From positions 38,720,969-38,784,968 of the forward strand of contig NC_133538.1 in assembly GCF_048544455.1 (NCBI RefSeq): 64,000 nucleotides of DNA, written 5' to 3'. Numbering within the stretch: position 1 is the first letter of the stretch; each line of letters begins with the position of its first letter. Below the pieces are notes generated by a model. The model was not told the origin of the DNA and searched no databases. It saw nothing but the letters and a program-made list of their open reading frames with translations. Of the stretch, positions 10,601 through 22,142 are shown piece after piece. This DNA comes from Silene latifolia (Eukaryota > Streptophyta > Magnoliopsida > Caryophyllales > Caryophyllaceae). A program made the translations under genes and the position numbers.

Positions 10601-11228
10601 CGCGCCGACACAATGGCTCTTTCAAAACCCGAGAAAGGCACACACCCCTTTTTCAAAACATTTTCAAATCCCGAGGACCATACACCGTCCCCGAGACCTT
10701 GTCAAACATTTCAAAACTCGATTGTCAAAACATAAAATTTTGAATTTCAGAAACCGTCTTTGGAAACAGTACATTGTTTTCAGAGCCGACTCAAACTCAA
10801 ACCGTCTTTTGAAAACAAACTTAAGACAACTCTTCAACCGACCGAATTTCGAAGATCCCTATTCTTCGGGAGCTGTCCATAAAGCGAAAAATGAATCTTT
10901 TGAAAATCTCTATTTTTGAAAGCTTCAGTCCACCATTCCAATTCCGCCTCGTGTCTATCGAGTCGAAGCAAGCGTACTTATGGGTTTTTACTTATGAGTC
11001 GTCTCACCTCCATACTCGTTCAACGGTGTCACGCCATCATGTTGGACGCGAGTCAAAGTCCGGTCAACACCGTCACATTATAAATCGAGTCAGCACCAAG
11101 GCACCACACACGGTTGCCCTCTTCGCGTTGAATGTGATTTATTTTCCCGTCGTTTGTGTTGTCTGTGTTTAGTCATTAAACAGTGTCGTATTGAGATGTA
11201 ATGTGAGCCATTTTTCTGCCTCAGAGCC
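10601..11228. other. Leader of the old Tat element downstream of the repeats
   Basis: No coding sequence was recognised before the gag start at 11229. Two short unsupported frames occur and I regard them as chance. Confidence 0.4.
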
Positions 11229-12034
11229 ATGGCACCGTCTTCAGCATCATCCAACAACAACAATGACAACAGAGATGTTACAACTGCTCAGCTAGCCAGC
11301 CTGCTCACCACTCTTAAGGTCACCCTGGAACGTGTTGAGACCCGTATCGACACCCTGGAAAACAAGAAAACTGGAGAACACAACATTCTGCCTTTGACTG
11401 AAACTAAGAAAAGGCTCAAACTTTAACTTGACTGATGTACCCAAGTTCAAGGTAGTGGAAGACCCACTCAATCACATTCGGGCCTTTAAAGATTACATGG
11501 CCATCAAGGGGGTCAAACAGGAACTCTTCACCCGGATCTTTCCATCATCCCTGGAACCGATTCCCCGCCAGTGGTACTAATGCCTCGACCCCAAGAACCT
11601 TACTACTTGGGACGAAGTCATCGTTGAATTTGCTAAACAGTATGCCGACAACGTCAAAATCCAAGCTAACACCCGCACTCTTGAGGTCCTGACTCAGAAT
11701 GACAAGGAAGGGTTCACGGAATTCCTAACCCGTTGAAGGAGGGTAAGCACTCAATTGGTCAGTAAGCCGAGTGAATCATCCCTGGTGGAGAAATTTGTCA
11801 ACAACCTCCACCCGATTTATGCTAACCTGCTAAGATATCAAAACATCAAGATGTTCCAAGACCTACAAACCCACGGGACCCGCATTGAAGACAACCTCCG
11901 CAAGGGTGTCTTAGCCAAAACCATTAGTAGAGGCTATCAAGGATCTATATCAACCGGATCTCGCCCTTATGGTCAAACGAACAAAATTGATGAGGTTAAT
12001 CTCCTCGAACCAACCACAAAGAAAACTGAGAGTC
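11229..12034 (+). pseudogene. gag: Tat gag, N-terminal half (interrupted by Athila)
   Basis: The ATG at 11229 opens MAPSSASSNNNNDNRD, then a short coiled-coil-like stretch with TTLKVTLERVETRIDTL. After a frameshift near 11412 it continues with the retrotransposon Gag domain: DVPKFKVVEDPLNHIRAF, then VEFAKQYADNVKIQANTRTL and DKEGFTEFL. The same domain stands at 44220-44700 in the young Tat element. In-frame stops fall at 11578 (TAA) and near 11734 (TGA where Trp is expected). Gag forms the particle core. The frame ends at 12034, where the Athila LTR begins, and resumes at 30131. Confidence 0.85.
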
Positions 12035-13415
12035 TGTTAAGTGCTTATTTTACATGATTTTATGCGTTGTTTTCTTGACACTTTCACTCCTTATTGCGTA
12101 GTTTTAGGCTATTTTGATAGCCCTTGTGCACATTTCAATAGATGTTACGCTGTGGTATGTTTACTCATGTTTGCAGGTTAAAGTGCGCTATATTTGTGAT
12201 GGAGCACTTACTTGAAGTTGGAAGTGGTTTCTCGGACAATATCTTGTGTGAAGTGCTTAAAGTTGATGTGCTCGGGCGGGCGTTGATTGTGCCCGAGCGG
12301 GCAGAAAGCCATCACTAAGCAGCTTTGTTGCCGAGACAGAGTGCCTGGGAGGGCGGTTATAGTGCCCGGGCGGGCGGTTCGCGATATCGGCTAAGAATTA
12401 GGAAAGAACCCAACTTGTTTTAGGGTTTGAATAAAAATAATAAAAGGACGTTTTTGCTTCTTGGCTGGGGGACGTTACTTTTATTGTCAGTTTTCCTAGA
12501 CTAAAAATATTAGAAAAAAAAACTTAGATTTATAATTTTTAGCTAGAAGTTTATTGCATCGGATTTACGATTACTCTTGGGATTATTGTTCTCTACTCTT
12601 CAAGGTTTATTCAATCAAGTATTATTTCTTCATTCCTTTTCCCTATTGTTGATTATGTCTATTGTTTATCTAGTTATGAATTGTTTAGTTTTCATTATCA
12701 TGAGTGAGTAGATTTCATCTAGGGTTCGTACAATTATTAGAAAGGAAACGAGCATGTTTTAATCATCAAACTTAATTGCCGAATTGTTATTTGAATTTGG
12801 TTTGAACACTTATTAAATTTGATTATATAATTGAACTGGGTAAAATCTAGACCAAACAATACTATCAACGGGAGTTGGGTAGAATTTGTGATACTTTTAT
12901 CTCTCAATTTTGTTAGCCTATTATTTTTATAGCTAGATTTACATGCGGAAGCGGGGATTTAGCTAAGAACACATATTTGAACTGAGATTTTACATCTAGG
13001 CATGGGAATGCTAGATTGTATAACTGGGACCATACTATCGATCTTAATGCTTTTGTTAGTTTAACTTACATGCAGGAGCGGGAATTAAGCTTAGTAAGAA
13101 GAACTTGCGTTACTCGGAAGAGAGCGTTTGTATGCCAATTGGATAGTATTTCATTTGAATAACGATTGGGTGATTAAGTAATTCTCTTAGGTGCTTGTTG
13201 ATTGCTAATGAAAGTACGAGCTCTATTTCCCTTAAACCTTGATTACAAACCCATATTTTAGATTTAATTATAGATTATAGATTCATCATCTCAATTCTTA
13301 TTTACGTAGCTAAAGTATAGTCTAGAATCGATTAGTACTCAAATTTTACTTCCCTGAGATCGACTCGTAAGCATTTACAATTGACCCGTACGCTTGCGGT
13401 ATTTTTAATTGAACA
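12035..13415 (+). repeat. Athila 5' LTR
   Basis: It begins TGTTAAGTGC and ends ATTGAACA, and is about 97% identical by eye to the copy at 28832-30130. It differs by three block indels, two of which are single 21-bp repeat units at 12268-12302 and 12341-12376. The third is near 13150, where the 5' copy carries about 40 extra bases. Confidence 0.9.
12268..12376. repeat. Two pairs of 21-bp units with GCCCGNGCGGGC dyads in the LTR
   Basis: Units start GTGCTCGGGCGGGC (12268), GTGCCCGAGCGGGC (12289), GTGCCTGGGAGGGC (12341) and GTGCCCGGGCGGGC (12362). Each pair is exactly 21 bp apart. The 3' LTR keeps only one unit of each pair. Confidence 0.9.
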
Positions 13416-13421
13416 AGTTTT

Positions 13422-13439
13422 TGGCGTCGTTGCCGGGGA
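13422..13439 (+). other. Primer binding site of Athila (tRNA-Asp type)
   Basis: TGGCGTCGTTGCCGGGGA, one base from the TGGCGCCGTTGCCGGGGA typical of Athila elements, 6 nt after the LTR end. Confidence 0.85.
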
Positions 13440-13554
13440 AGTAACGGTTTGATATTAGTTAATTTTAGATTTGTTTAGACTACGTTTGCTTTAGCGTACG
13501 CAAGTACGCCTCTTTTGTTACTAATTATTTTTTCATTTTTCTTGTTAGTCTTAT

Positions 13555-14420
13555 ATGCACAGGCAACATTCCGCAGGTGATTTGATATTTGATCCTGAGA
13601 TTGAAGCTACTGCTAGAAGACGAAACGCTGAAAGAAGAAGGAAAAGAAAGGAGCCTGAACCAGATACTACTACCCAGACGAAACTGATATTCCTATCATC
13701 ATGACTTCTATGCGAGATGAAAGTGATCCTAAACCGAACTTCAACTCCAGTATAACAAAGGCAAAGATCGATGCAAATAATTTTGAGTTGACGACTTCTT
13801 TGATCCAGTTTGTTCAAACTGATCAGTTCAGTGGATCACCAGCCGAAAACCCCAACGAGCACCTAAATAGATTTCTTGATAAAGCTGACATCAAGATTAA
13901 TGGAGTCTCTAATGACGCCATTCGGTTGAGGTTATTCCCTTACTCCCTTCGAGGGAGCGCACGAGAATGGTTGAACAATTGGGATCCTGACTCTTTCAAT
14001 TCTTGGGATAAGCTCTCTACTGCTTTTATGCAAAAGTACTTTCCACTAGGCAAAACAGCTAAGTTCAGGAACGATATTACTGGATTTGTCCAACGCGCTG
14101 ATGAGACATTGTATGAAGCTTGGGAGAGGTACAAGGAACTTCAACGGCAATGTCCTCATCACGGGATCCCATCATGTACATTGATTTTTACTTTCTACAA
14201 TTATCTAAGACCCGAGTTGCAGATGAATCTTAATGCAGCCGCGGGGGGAGATTAGACTCAATTTCTTGGGACAAGGGCAAGGAGCTTATAGAGGATCTAG
14301 CAATAAGCACTTTTCATTGGGGTAATGACCGTAGTGTTCGAGGGAGCAAGGCTACTAATGACTCTGTTAATGTGATGCAAGTGACACTTGATGATCTATC
14401 TAAGCAAGTAGCTAACTCAA
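13555..14420 (+). pseudogene. gag: Athila gag, frameshifted
   Basis: The ATG at 13555 gives MHRQHSAGDLIFDPEIEATA and a basic stretch. A frameshift lies near 13680, then comes the long part at 13701-14255 with the Gag core: FSGSPAENPNEHLNRFLD, RLRLFPYSLRGSAREWL, FMQKYFPLGKTAKFRNDI and ETLYEAWERYKEL. The stop at 14253 is followed by the same protein in another frame (DLAISTFHWGNDRSVRG) up to a stop at 14422. At least three breaks mean no full-length Gag. The conserved WxxW-like pattern (REWLNNW) and the YFPLGKT stretch are typical of plant Ty3 Gag. The zinc knuckle lies in the following frame. Confidence 0.9.
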
Positions 14421-14421
14421 A

Positions 14422-17400
14422 TTGAGTACTGGTTCTAGTTCTTCATCTCCTATGTGTCAACTTTGTGGGGTTAATGGACATGATTCTTCTGATTGTGTGA
14501 ATGTTTCAATGATGGAGCAAGTTAATGCTCTAAATGGGAAGCAACAATGGGACCCTTATTCTAATACTTACAATCCGGGATGGGCTCACAATCCTAAGCT
14601 CTCATATGGAAACACCAATAACATCCAGAATACCCAACACCAAGTTAAGCAGCCTTTTCAGCAACCGCCTGGTTTCCAACCAAGGCTGTCTTTTCAACAA
14701 CCACCCATGCAACCCCATCCTCCATTCCAGCAGCAACAACAGTTTCAACAACCTCAAACTCCTCAAAAATCAAATGTGGAGTTGATGTTAGAGCAAGTTT
14801 TATCTCAACAATCTCAATATATGCGTGACCAAAATCAGAAAAATGAAGAGTTTTCTACATCCATTTCTCAACTCAAATCCTCACAGAAAATGATAGAAAC
14901 TCAACTTGCTCAAATTGCCCAACAAGTTAGTCAATTAGTGAAGTCTCAAGGTCAGTTCCCTGGAAATACTGAAGCTAATCCAAAGGGACAAATGAATGCT
15001 TTGACTCTAAAGAATGGGAAGGTACTTGAAGATACTACTATGCCTAAGGGTAATAGTGCAATCAATGATGAAGTGATTGAAATCGAGGATGAGAGTAAGG
15101 TGATGGAGGAGACTGTTGTTGAAGAGAAGCAAGCTAATGAGAAAGAATCTTCACTGACTCCACCTAGAGTATATGTGCCACCGGTACCTTTTCCTCAAAG
15201 GTTAGCCAAGGCAAAATTAGAGCAAAAGTACGGTAAGTTTCTAGAGATTCTAAAGGGTATGCACATCAAAATTCCCTTTTTGGATGCTATTTCTGAGATT
15301 CCATCATATGGGAAGTTTCTTAAGGATCTACTATCAAGTAAGAAAAAGCTCGGGACAAGTACAACTGTGAATCTATCAAGGGAGTGTAGTGCAATACTCC
15401 TTAATGGGATGCCTAAGAAACTTGAAGATCCTGAGAGCTTTTCCATTCCATGTTCTATTGGAGGTATTTACATTAAGCGTGCTTTATGTGATTTGGGGGC
15501 TAGTGTTAGCCTTATGCCTTTCTCGATTTTTAAGAAGCTGGAAATGATGGACTTGAAGCTGACTAGAGTTTCACTGCAATTGGCTGATCGGTCAGTCGAA
15601 TTTACACTTGGGGTCGTTGAAGATGTTCCCTTAGCTGTTGGGAAACTTGTAATTCCATGTGATTTCTTTGTTATGGACATTCCCGAGGACACCCAAGTAT
15701 CCATTATCTTGGGGCGTCCATGTTTAGCCACTGTTGGGGCTATGACTGATGTGAAGAGTGGTAAGCTCTCCTTGCAAGTTGGTGAAGACAAAGTGGAATT
15801 TGAGCGTAGTAAGACCATGAGCGGTCCTTCTCTGGGTGATAGTTGCTATCGAGTTGATGTCTTAGAAGAGTACTTGTCCGAGACTTCTATTCAACCTACT
15901 TCATCTGATTCATTACAAGACTATCTCACCAATTCTGATTCTGATGATGTAGAGCTTTTAGCATATGCTTGGATACTTGATTACTCCCCATCTCACTCTA
16001 CTAACCCTCCACTTGAGGCTTTGCTGGTGTCTGGTAAGGATAAGGAGAGTTCTACGCCTCCTAAGGTAGAGTTAAAACCACTTCCCCCTACCCTGAAGCA
16101 TTTATTCCTTGAGAATGACTCTACTTACCCTGTGATTGTCAATAGTGCACTTGATGACACTCAACTCTCTAAATTGCTAACGGTTCTCCGTAAGTATAAA
16201 AGTGTCATTGGGTACACAACTGATGATCTTAAGGGGATTAGCCCATCTTTTTGTACCCACTGCATATTGCTTGAGACTGAAAATGCCTCCTCCATTGAGC
16301 AACAACGACGCCTCAATCCTAATATGAAAGAGGTCGTTCAAAAGGAGGTGTTAAAGCTACTTGACGCGAGCATCATCTACCTTATCTCCGATAGTAAGTG
16401 GGTAAGTCTGGTTCACGTAGTTCCAAAAAAAGGTGGGATGACAGTCGTTAAAAATGACAAAGATGAGGTAATCTCTACTAGAACGGTCACCGGGTGGCGA
16501 ATGTGTATTGATTATCGCCGTTTGAATAGTGCTACTCGGAAGGACCATTTCCCGCTCCCTTTTATAGACCAAATGCTTGAGCGTCTAGCTAAACACTCCT
16601 ACTTTTGTTACTTGGATGGGTACTCCGGCTTTTTCCAAATTCCTATCCATCCAAGTGATCAAGAGAAAACGACATTTACATGTCCTTATGGCACCTTTGC
16701 CTACCGGCGGATGCCATTTGGATTATGTAATGCTCCTGCCACTTTTTAACGTTGCATAACAGTGATATTTTCTGACTTTGTGGAGAATATTATGAAGGTG
16801 TTTATGGATGACTTCTCGGTGGTTGGCACTACCTTTGACTCGTGTTTACAAAATCTTGAAAAAGTGCTCAATCGGTGCCGAGAAGCTCATCTAGTGCTTA
16901 ATTGGGAGAAGTGTCATTTAATGGTACAAGAGGGAATTGTGCTTGGTCATGTAGTATCTCATCGGGGGATTGAGGTTGACATAGCAAAAATTGAGGTGAT
17001 CGAGAATCTACCACCCCCTTTAAATGTGAAAGGTGTGAGGAGTTTCCTTGGCCATGCGGGGTTTTATCGCCGCTTTATAAAGGATTTCTCTAGCATTGCT
17101 CGACCCTTAACCGAGCTTTTAGCCAAAGATACTCCTTTTGTGTTTATTAATTCTTTTCTTGAGGCATTTGACAGGTTGAAGAAAGCTTTAACAACTGCTC
17201 CCATCATACAACCGCCAGATTGGAGCTTACCTTTTGATCTTATGTGTGATGCTAGTGATCACGCGGTTGGAGCGGTTCTAGGACAAAAGACGGATGGCAA
17301 GCTTCATGCCATTTATTATGCGAGCAAGACATTGAATGCAGCTCAAATTCATTACACTACCACCGAAAAAGAGTTGTTGGCGGTGGTATTTGCAATTGAT

Positions 17401-18968
17401 AAGTTCAGATCGTATTTGGTGGGGTCTAAGGTGATTGTCCATACATATCACGCTGCGCTCAAATATCTCTTGAGCAAAAAGGATGCTAAACCTCGATTGA
17501 TACGTTGGATTCTTCTTCTTCAAGAATTCGACTTGGAAATAAAAGATAAGAAAGGTACTGAAAACTTGGTTGCTGATCACCTTTCTCGTATGATTCTTGA
17601 GAGTTCTTCTGATGGTATTCCTATAGATGATTCATTCCCTGATGATCAGTTGTGCGCCATTGCTGCTATTGAGGCCCCTTGGTTTGCTAATATCGTTAAT
17701 TACTTGGTTTTGGGAATCACCCCACATGGGTATGACTTTCATCAACGCAAGAAATTCTTCCATGATATCAGGTACTTCTTTTGGGATGATCGTTGTTTAT
17801 ACAAATCATGTAGTGATGGTATCATCCGGCGTTGTGTCACGCAAGATGAGGTGCCCTCTATTATTAATCATTGCCATGGTCTTCCATGTGGTGGACATGC
17901 TGGGTCCACCAAAACCGCTGCAAAAGTATTACAATGCGGATTCTATTGGCCTACCCTTTTCAAAGACGTTGTTGCTTATGTAAAAGGGTGTGATAGATGT
18001 CAAAGAACGGGAAACATCTCAAGGCGGAATGAAATGCCCCTTAACTTTATACTTGAAGTTGAACTATTCGATGTATGGGCGATTGACTTCCAAGGACCTT
18101 TCCCGTCCTCTTATGGAAACACTTATATCATAGTCGTTGTGGACTATGTGTCAAAATGGGTGGAAGCAATCGCTACCCGAACTAATGATGCTAGGGTTTT
18201 CTCTAATTTCTTGAAAAGAGTCATATTCCCTAGATTTGGTGTGCCACGAGTTCTTATAAGTGACGGGGGGAGTCACTTTATTGAGAAAAAGTTTGAAGCT
18301 CTTCTTAAGAAATATGGAGTGCAACATCGACAAGGACTTGGCTACCATCCTCAAACCAGTGGCCAGGTCAAAATTTCAAATAGAGAGATTATAACCATTT
18401 TAGAGAAGGCTGTTGCTCGTTCGCGCAAAGATTTGGCAATTAAGCTTGATGATGCATTGTGGGCATATCGTACGGCCTTTAAAACACCTATAGGGACCTC
18501 GCCGTTCAGGTTAGTTTATGGAAAGGCGTGTCATCTCCCGATTGAGCTCGAGCACCGTGCATTCTGGGCGGTAAAGAATCTCAACTATGATCTCAAGAGT
18601 GCATGGGAGAAGCGTTTGCTTGATTTGATTGAGTTGGATGAATTCCGACTTGATGCCTATGAGAGCTCCCGTATTTACAAAGAAAAGATAAAAAGATGGC
18701 ATGATAAGCGAATCATGAGACGAGAATATAATGAAGGAGATTTAGTTCTTCTTTTTAATTCTCGATTTAAAATTTTTCCAGGAAAGCTCCGTTCTCGATG
18801 GTCCGGCCCTTTTAAGGTTATTCGCGTTTTCCCCAGTGATCTGTAGAAGTGGAAAGTGAATGGCGTACTTTTAAGGTGAACGGACAATGTTTGAAGCACT
18901 ATGTGGTTGGCTCTCCAATTGGAGTAGAGGTAGTTCAATACCTCTCCACTCCATCTTCCGAAGCATAA
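14422..18968 (+). pseudogene. pol: Athila gag-pol: knuckle, protease, RT, RNase H, integrase
   Basis: One frame runs from 14422 to 18846, broken by a single TAA at 16747 (Gln expected). The last 120 bp to 18968 are in another frame. Domains in order: zinc knuckle CQLCGVNGHDSSDC (residues 12-25); Gln-rich linker; aspartic protease with DLGAS (Asp codon 15490); RT with GWRMCIDYRRLN and FMDD (16801-16812); RNase H with DAS (17248) and TEKELLAV; integrase HHCC finger (17869-18003) and core. The third RNase H acid is lost: TYH stands where TDH is expected (17446). The integrase has its two Asp (18085, 18262), but the Glu of the DDE triad is Lys (18370, GQVKISN). So both RNase H and integrase should be inactive in this copy even without the stop. 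Confidence 0.92.
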
Positions 18969-20074
18969 TTCTAAAGGCGTCGAGCTCATGACGTTAAACG
19001 AGCATTTTTTGGGTTAGTACCCGATGTTGTACTAATTTTTTTAATTCATTTAATCTCAGTTTATTTTATTTAAATTTGCTTGTGTGTTAATTTATTTTAT
19101 AGGAGTAAAAGTAGAAAGATAGTTTTAAGTGTGTCAGTAATTTGGACGGGAATGTGCAGAGCCTGGGCGGGTGTTTATTAGAGCAGTACTTTGTGTGGAA
19201 TAGCCGAGTCCAAGTGCCCGGGCGGGCGAATTTGAGGCCCCCGAGCGGGCATTACTGCTATAAGAAATATAAGTTGAGGGGTTTTATCTTATTTTAAGTC
19301 CCAACACAAAATCACAACTCCCCTCACACTTTTAAGTAATACCCAAACCCATCTCCCTCACTCTCACGTTGCCCTACCACCGCCGCCGCCGTGCTTACGC
19401 CGTCACCGGCCCTCGCGCACGCCGTTGTTTCCCTGTTCACGTTGCCACCATCTCGTGTACCCTCTCTTTATTCCCCTTGTTCAGTTTATTAGGGTTAGCA
19501 CAAACTAATCCTGCTAATTGGGAATTTCTACAATTAAGGCTCGAATTATGTTTAATTACTCAGAATTAACACGATTATTTCATCCTTGCAGGTTGTTTTC
19601 TATTATTTAGGGATTTAATCTCCTTAATAAAAGAAGAAATTGAAATTTCTACCACAGGGAAGACGAAGCGGCAAAAATTTCAGAATATTTGCTTTGTACT
19701 GTTAGTGGGTCAAAGGCAATTGTGATTTCTATCACTCAGCAATGAAATTCTTGACATTCATATGCCACGTGAGATACGTACACAAGCTGGTGTACAATTG
19801 GTGATTTAAATTACTAAACTTTGCACGTACGGCGATCGATCATCAGTCCACGTTGATTTTATCGGTATAACTTCTTTACCTATTGCTAATTTTGTTTAAC
19901 AGTAGGATGTTTTGGACAATTTAGTTGTTCAAGGGACTGAAGTTCCTTAATTTGATTATTGTCGATACTAAGCTTGGGGGAATTGGGTTAAAAATTTGGT
20001 TCCGTCTGTGGTTTCATGCTGAAGTTCGGGATTGGTCTGTGAATCGCTTGCATTGTTTACTTGGGTTTATTGAC
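18969..20074. other. Athila spacer between integrase and third ORF
   Basis: Non-coding. It holds three GCCCGGGCGGGC-like motifs (19161-19250) and, at 19370-19480, a GCCGCC-rich stretch with pyrimidine tracts. A splice acceptor for a subgenomic mRNA of the next ORF would be expected here, but I cannot pick one with confidence. Confidence 0.5.
19161..19250. repeat. Cluster of GCCCGGGCGGGC motifs inside Athila
   Basis: GCCTGGGCGGGT at 19161, GTGCCCGGGCGGGC near 19214 and CCCCGAGCGGGC near 19239, the last two 23 bp apart. These are the same motif as in the LTR, outside the LTR. Confidence 0.8.
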
Positions 20075-21391
20075 ATGTCGAGTCGTGCTTGTTCCAAGGG
20101 CAAACGCCCGTCATCATCGACCTCGAAAAAACAGCCTTCTAAGAAAACTTCTACCCCTGCAACCAGTCCTTGGCCACCTTTCCGACCCCGCACGAATGCG
20201 ACTAAACTCACTGCTGCCTATAATCGTCTTGCTGAGCTTGAAATTAGATCCACTCGATTCTTTGACGATTCTCTACTTGAAAGTTTAAAGCTGAAACCCG
20301 ACCTTGACATGATTTTTGATAGAGTGGGGTGGGGTGATTTTTACCGCGCTAAACCACAGACCTTCAAGAAACCCACCCTTGAATTTCTTGCTACATACTC
20401 TGTGAATGAAACCAATGGAAAAGTCACTTTCCGCCTTCGAGGCGATGAGTATGAACTCACTTATTCTCCGTTGGCCAAGGCTTGCGGTCTCCCCGAGGGA
20501 GGCGACAAAACCCCTAGCGATAAACCCCATCCATCCTTTGATGAACAGGCCTTTTGGAAGGCCATTACTGGAGGTTATGCTTATCGCGCTCAACATTTAA
20601 AAGCCTCTCATATTATAAACCCTTGCGTTCGACTTATCCACCGCTTTCTCACTTGTGTGTTCTTTGGAAAGCAACAAGTCGGTACAGTGTCTAAACCTGA
20701 TCTTTTCGTCCTATGGGTTATTGTTATTGGTCACTCTTCTGTCACCCTTAATGCGGGCGCCTGGCTTGCCACGCACTTGCTGACCGCCTCTGACCAGACC
20801 TCTGGAATAATTCATATTAGTGGATTAGTCACTTTGATAGCCTGCTCCTTAGGGGTTAATTGCTCTGATGCCTCCGATGAAGCCTATGGTCATCGTATGC
20901 TTAATTCCAATGTCCTCTCCTCCATGTTCATGTTATCTAGTCGCGACGGTGATGATACTGAGTTTGACTTTGACTGGCTGGTGGGGTATCCAGCTAGAAT
21001 TCTTTTTCCTTTGCCCAAACCCACACATACTACAGTTCAAGTGGAAGAAAACTACCTTTTATCCACTCAAATAGTTGATGGTGGGACTGCTACTGCTACT
21101 CGGGAAGAGGATTTGAACCCCCAACAAGAGAATATTTCCATTGATCAAGAACCGGGCCATACTCAGGTTTTGTCTTCTTCCTTGTCTTCTAGGTTCGACG
21201 AATTGGTTGATAACCAGTATATGATTATGGGTATGATGCATGCTATTCTTGACTTGCAACTTAAACGTGACCCTGCTTTTGTAGACCCTCGACCTGCTCT
21301 CAAGGCTTCACTTAGGGAGACACGTGGTTGCCGCATCTCTGACCAGCCTAGACCCTCCTCTGGAGAGGGTGATGCGTCCAGACCTGACTGA
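20075..21391 (+). CDS. Athila third ORF (ATHILA ORF-1 family), intact frame
   Basis: The open frame begins at 19925, but the likely start is the Met at 20075 (MSSRACSKGKRPSSSTSKK), which opens the Ser/Lys-rich tail typical of the family and gives 438 residues. The core includes RSTRFFDDSLLESLKLKPDL, TLEFLATYSVN, TFRLRGDEYELTYSPLAKA and a predicted hydrophobic part around VLWVIVIGHSSVTL / IIHISGLVTLIACSLG. The family was once called env-like because of its position after pol and its hydrophobic stretches; no function is proven. It is the only undamaged frame of this Athila copy. Expression presumably comes from the LTR by splicing. Confidence 0.8.
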   Translation: MSSRACSKGKRPSSSTSKKQPSKKTSTPATSPWPPFRPRTNATKLTAAYNRLAELEIRSTRFFDDSLLESLKLKPDLDMIFDRVGWGDFYRAKPQTFKKPTLEFLATYSVNETNGKVTFRLRGDEYELTYSPLAKACGLPEGGDKTPSDKPHPSFDEQAFWKAITGGYAYRAQHLKASHIINPCVRLIHRFLTCVFFGKQQVGTVSKPDLFVLWVIVIGHSSVTLNAGAWLATHLLTASDQTSGIIHISGLVTLIACSLGVNCSDASDEAYGHRMLNSNVLSSMFMLSSRDGDDTEFDFDWLVGYPARILFPLPKPTHTTVQVEENYLLSTQIVDGGTATATREEDLNPQQENISIDQEPGHTQVLSSSLSSRFDELVDNQYMIMGMMHAILDLQLKRDPAFVDPRPALKASLRETRGCRISDQPRPSSGEGDASRPD

Positions 21392-22069
21392 CACATGATG
21401 TGTTTTCCCTCTCCCCTCCTGTTTTTGTGTCCATGTTTAGTCATTTGAGCTTTGCGGACAAAGCATCATATAAGCTTGGGGGAGGGTACATTTCATTGTA
21501 TATACATTGTAGTTATCTAGTTAAATGTTATTTCTTTGCATTGCATTTCTTTTATATCTTTTAAAAAAAAATCAAAAAATTCCAAAACATTGACCTCCTT
21601 TGTTCCAGTGAATTTGGTTTATGCTTCAACATTATATATGTCCCAATCTATTTTGCTAGCCCTCGTATGCTTGCTAATTTCATGTTTTCTTAGGCCTTAG
21701 TTATCTTTCTAAGATAACTCGAAAATGTTACTAGATGAGTCTTGACAACGTGACACCTCACGGGGCGCAAGATCCTTGACCACATCATGTACTTGGCATT
21801 ATTACTACTTAAATTGAGAGGATTTAGAGCCTCCCAAGACCGGCACACTTGTATCCGGTCTCATTATTAGGATTGTGAGTAGTTTTCCCTCTGGGATGCG
21901 CTTTACTTGAGTGTGTCATATTCCCCCGTTCCCATGTGCATTTGATAATCTAGCGTTATGAGGCATGTTTCTGTTGATATGATTTGAACTCCACTTGGCC
22001 AGAAGACTTGATTTATTACCCTTTGAATTAATCCTCTGAGCCTAGCCTGATTTTATTTGTTTAACCCAC

Positions 22070-22071
<2 letters not shown>
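21392..22071. other. Athila region after the third ORF, before the TA tract
   Basis: Non-coding. It contains AAGCTTGGGGGAGG at 21473, similar to the purine-rich word before the 3' LTR (28818). No gene was seen. Confidence 0.5.

Positions 22072-22139
<68 letters not shown>
22072..22139. repeat. (TA)n tract, left flank of outer TIR element
   Basis: About 34 TA units. A matching tract flanks the other end at 27725-27776. Confidence 0.95.
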
Positions 22140-22142
<3 letters not shown>

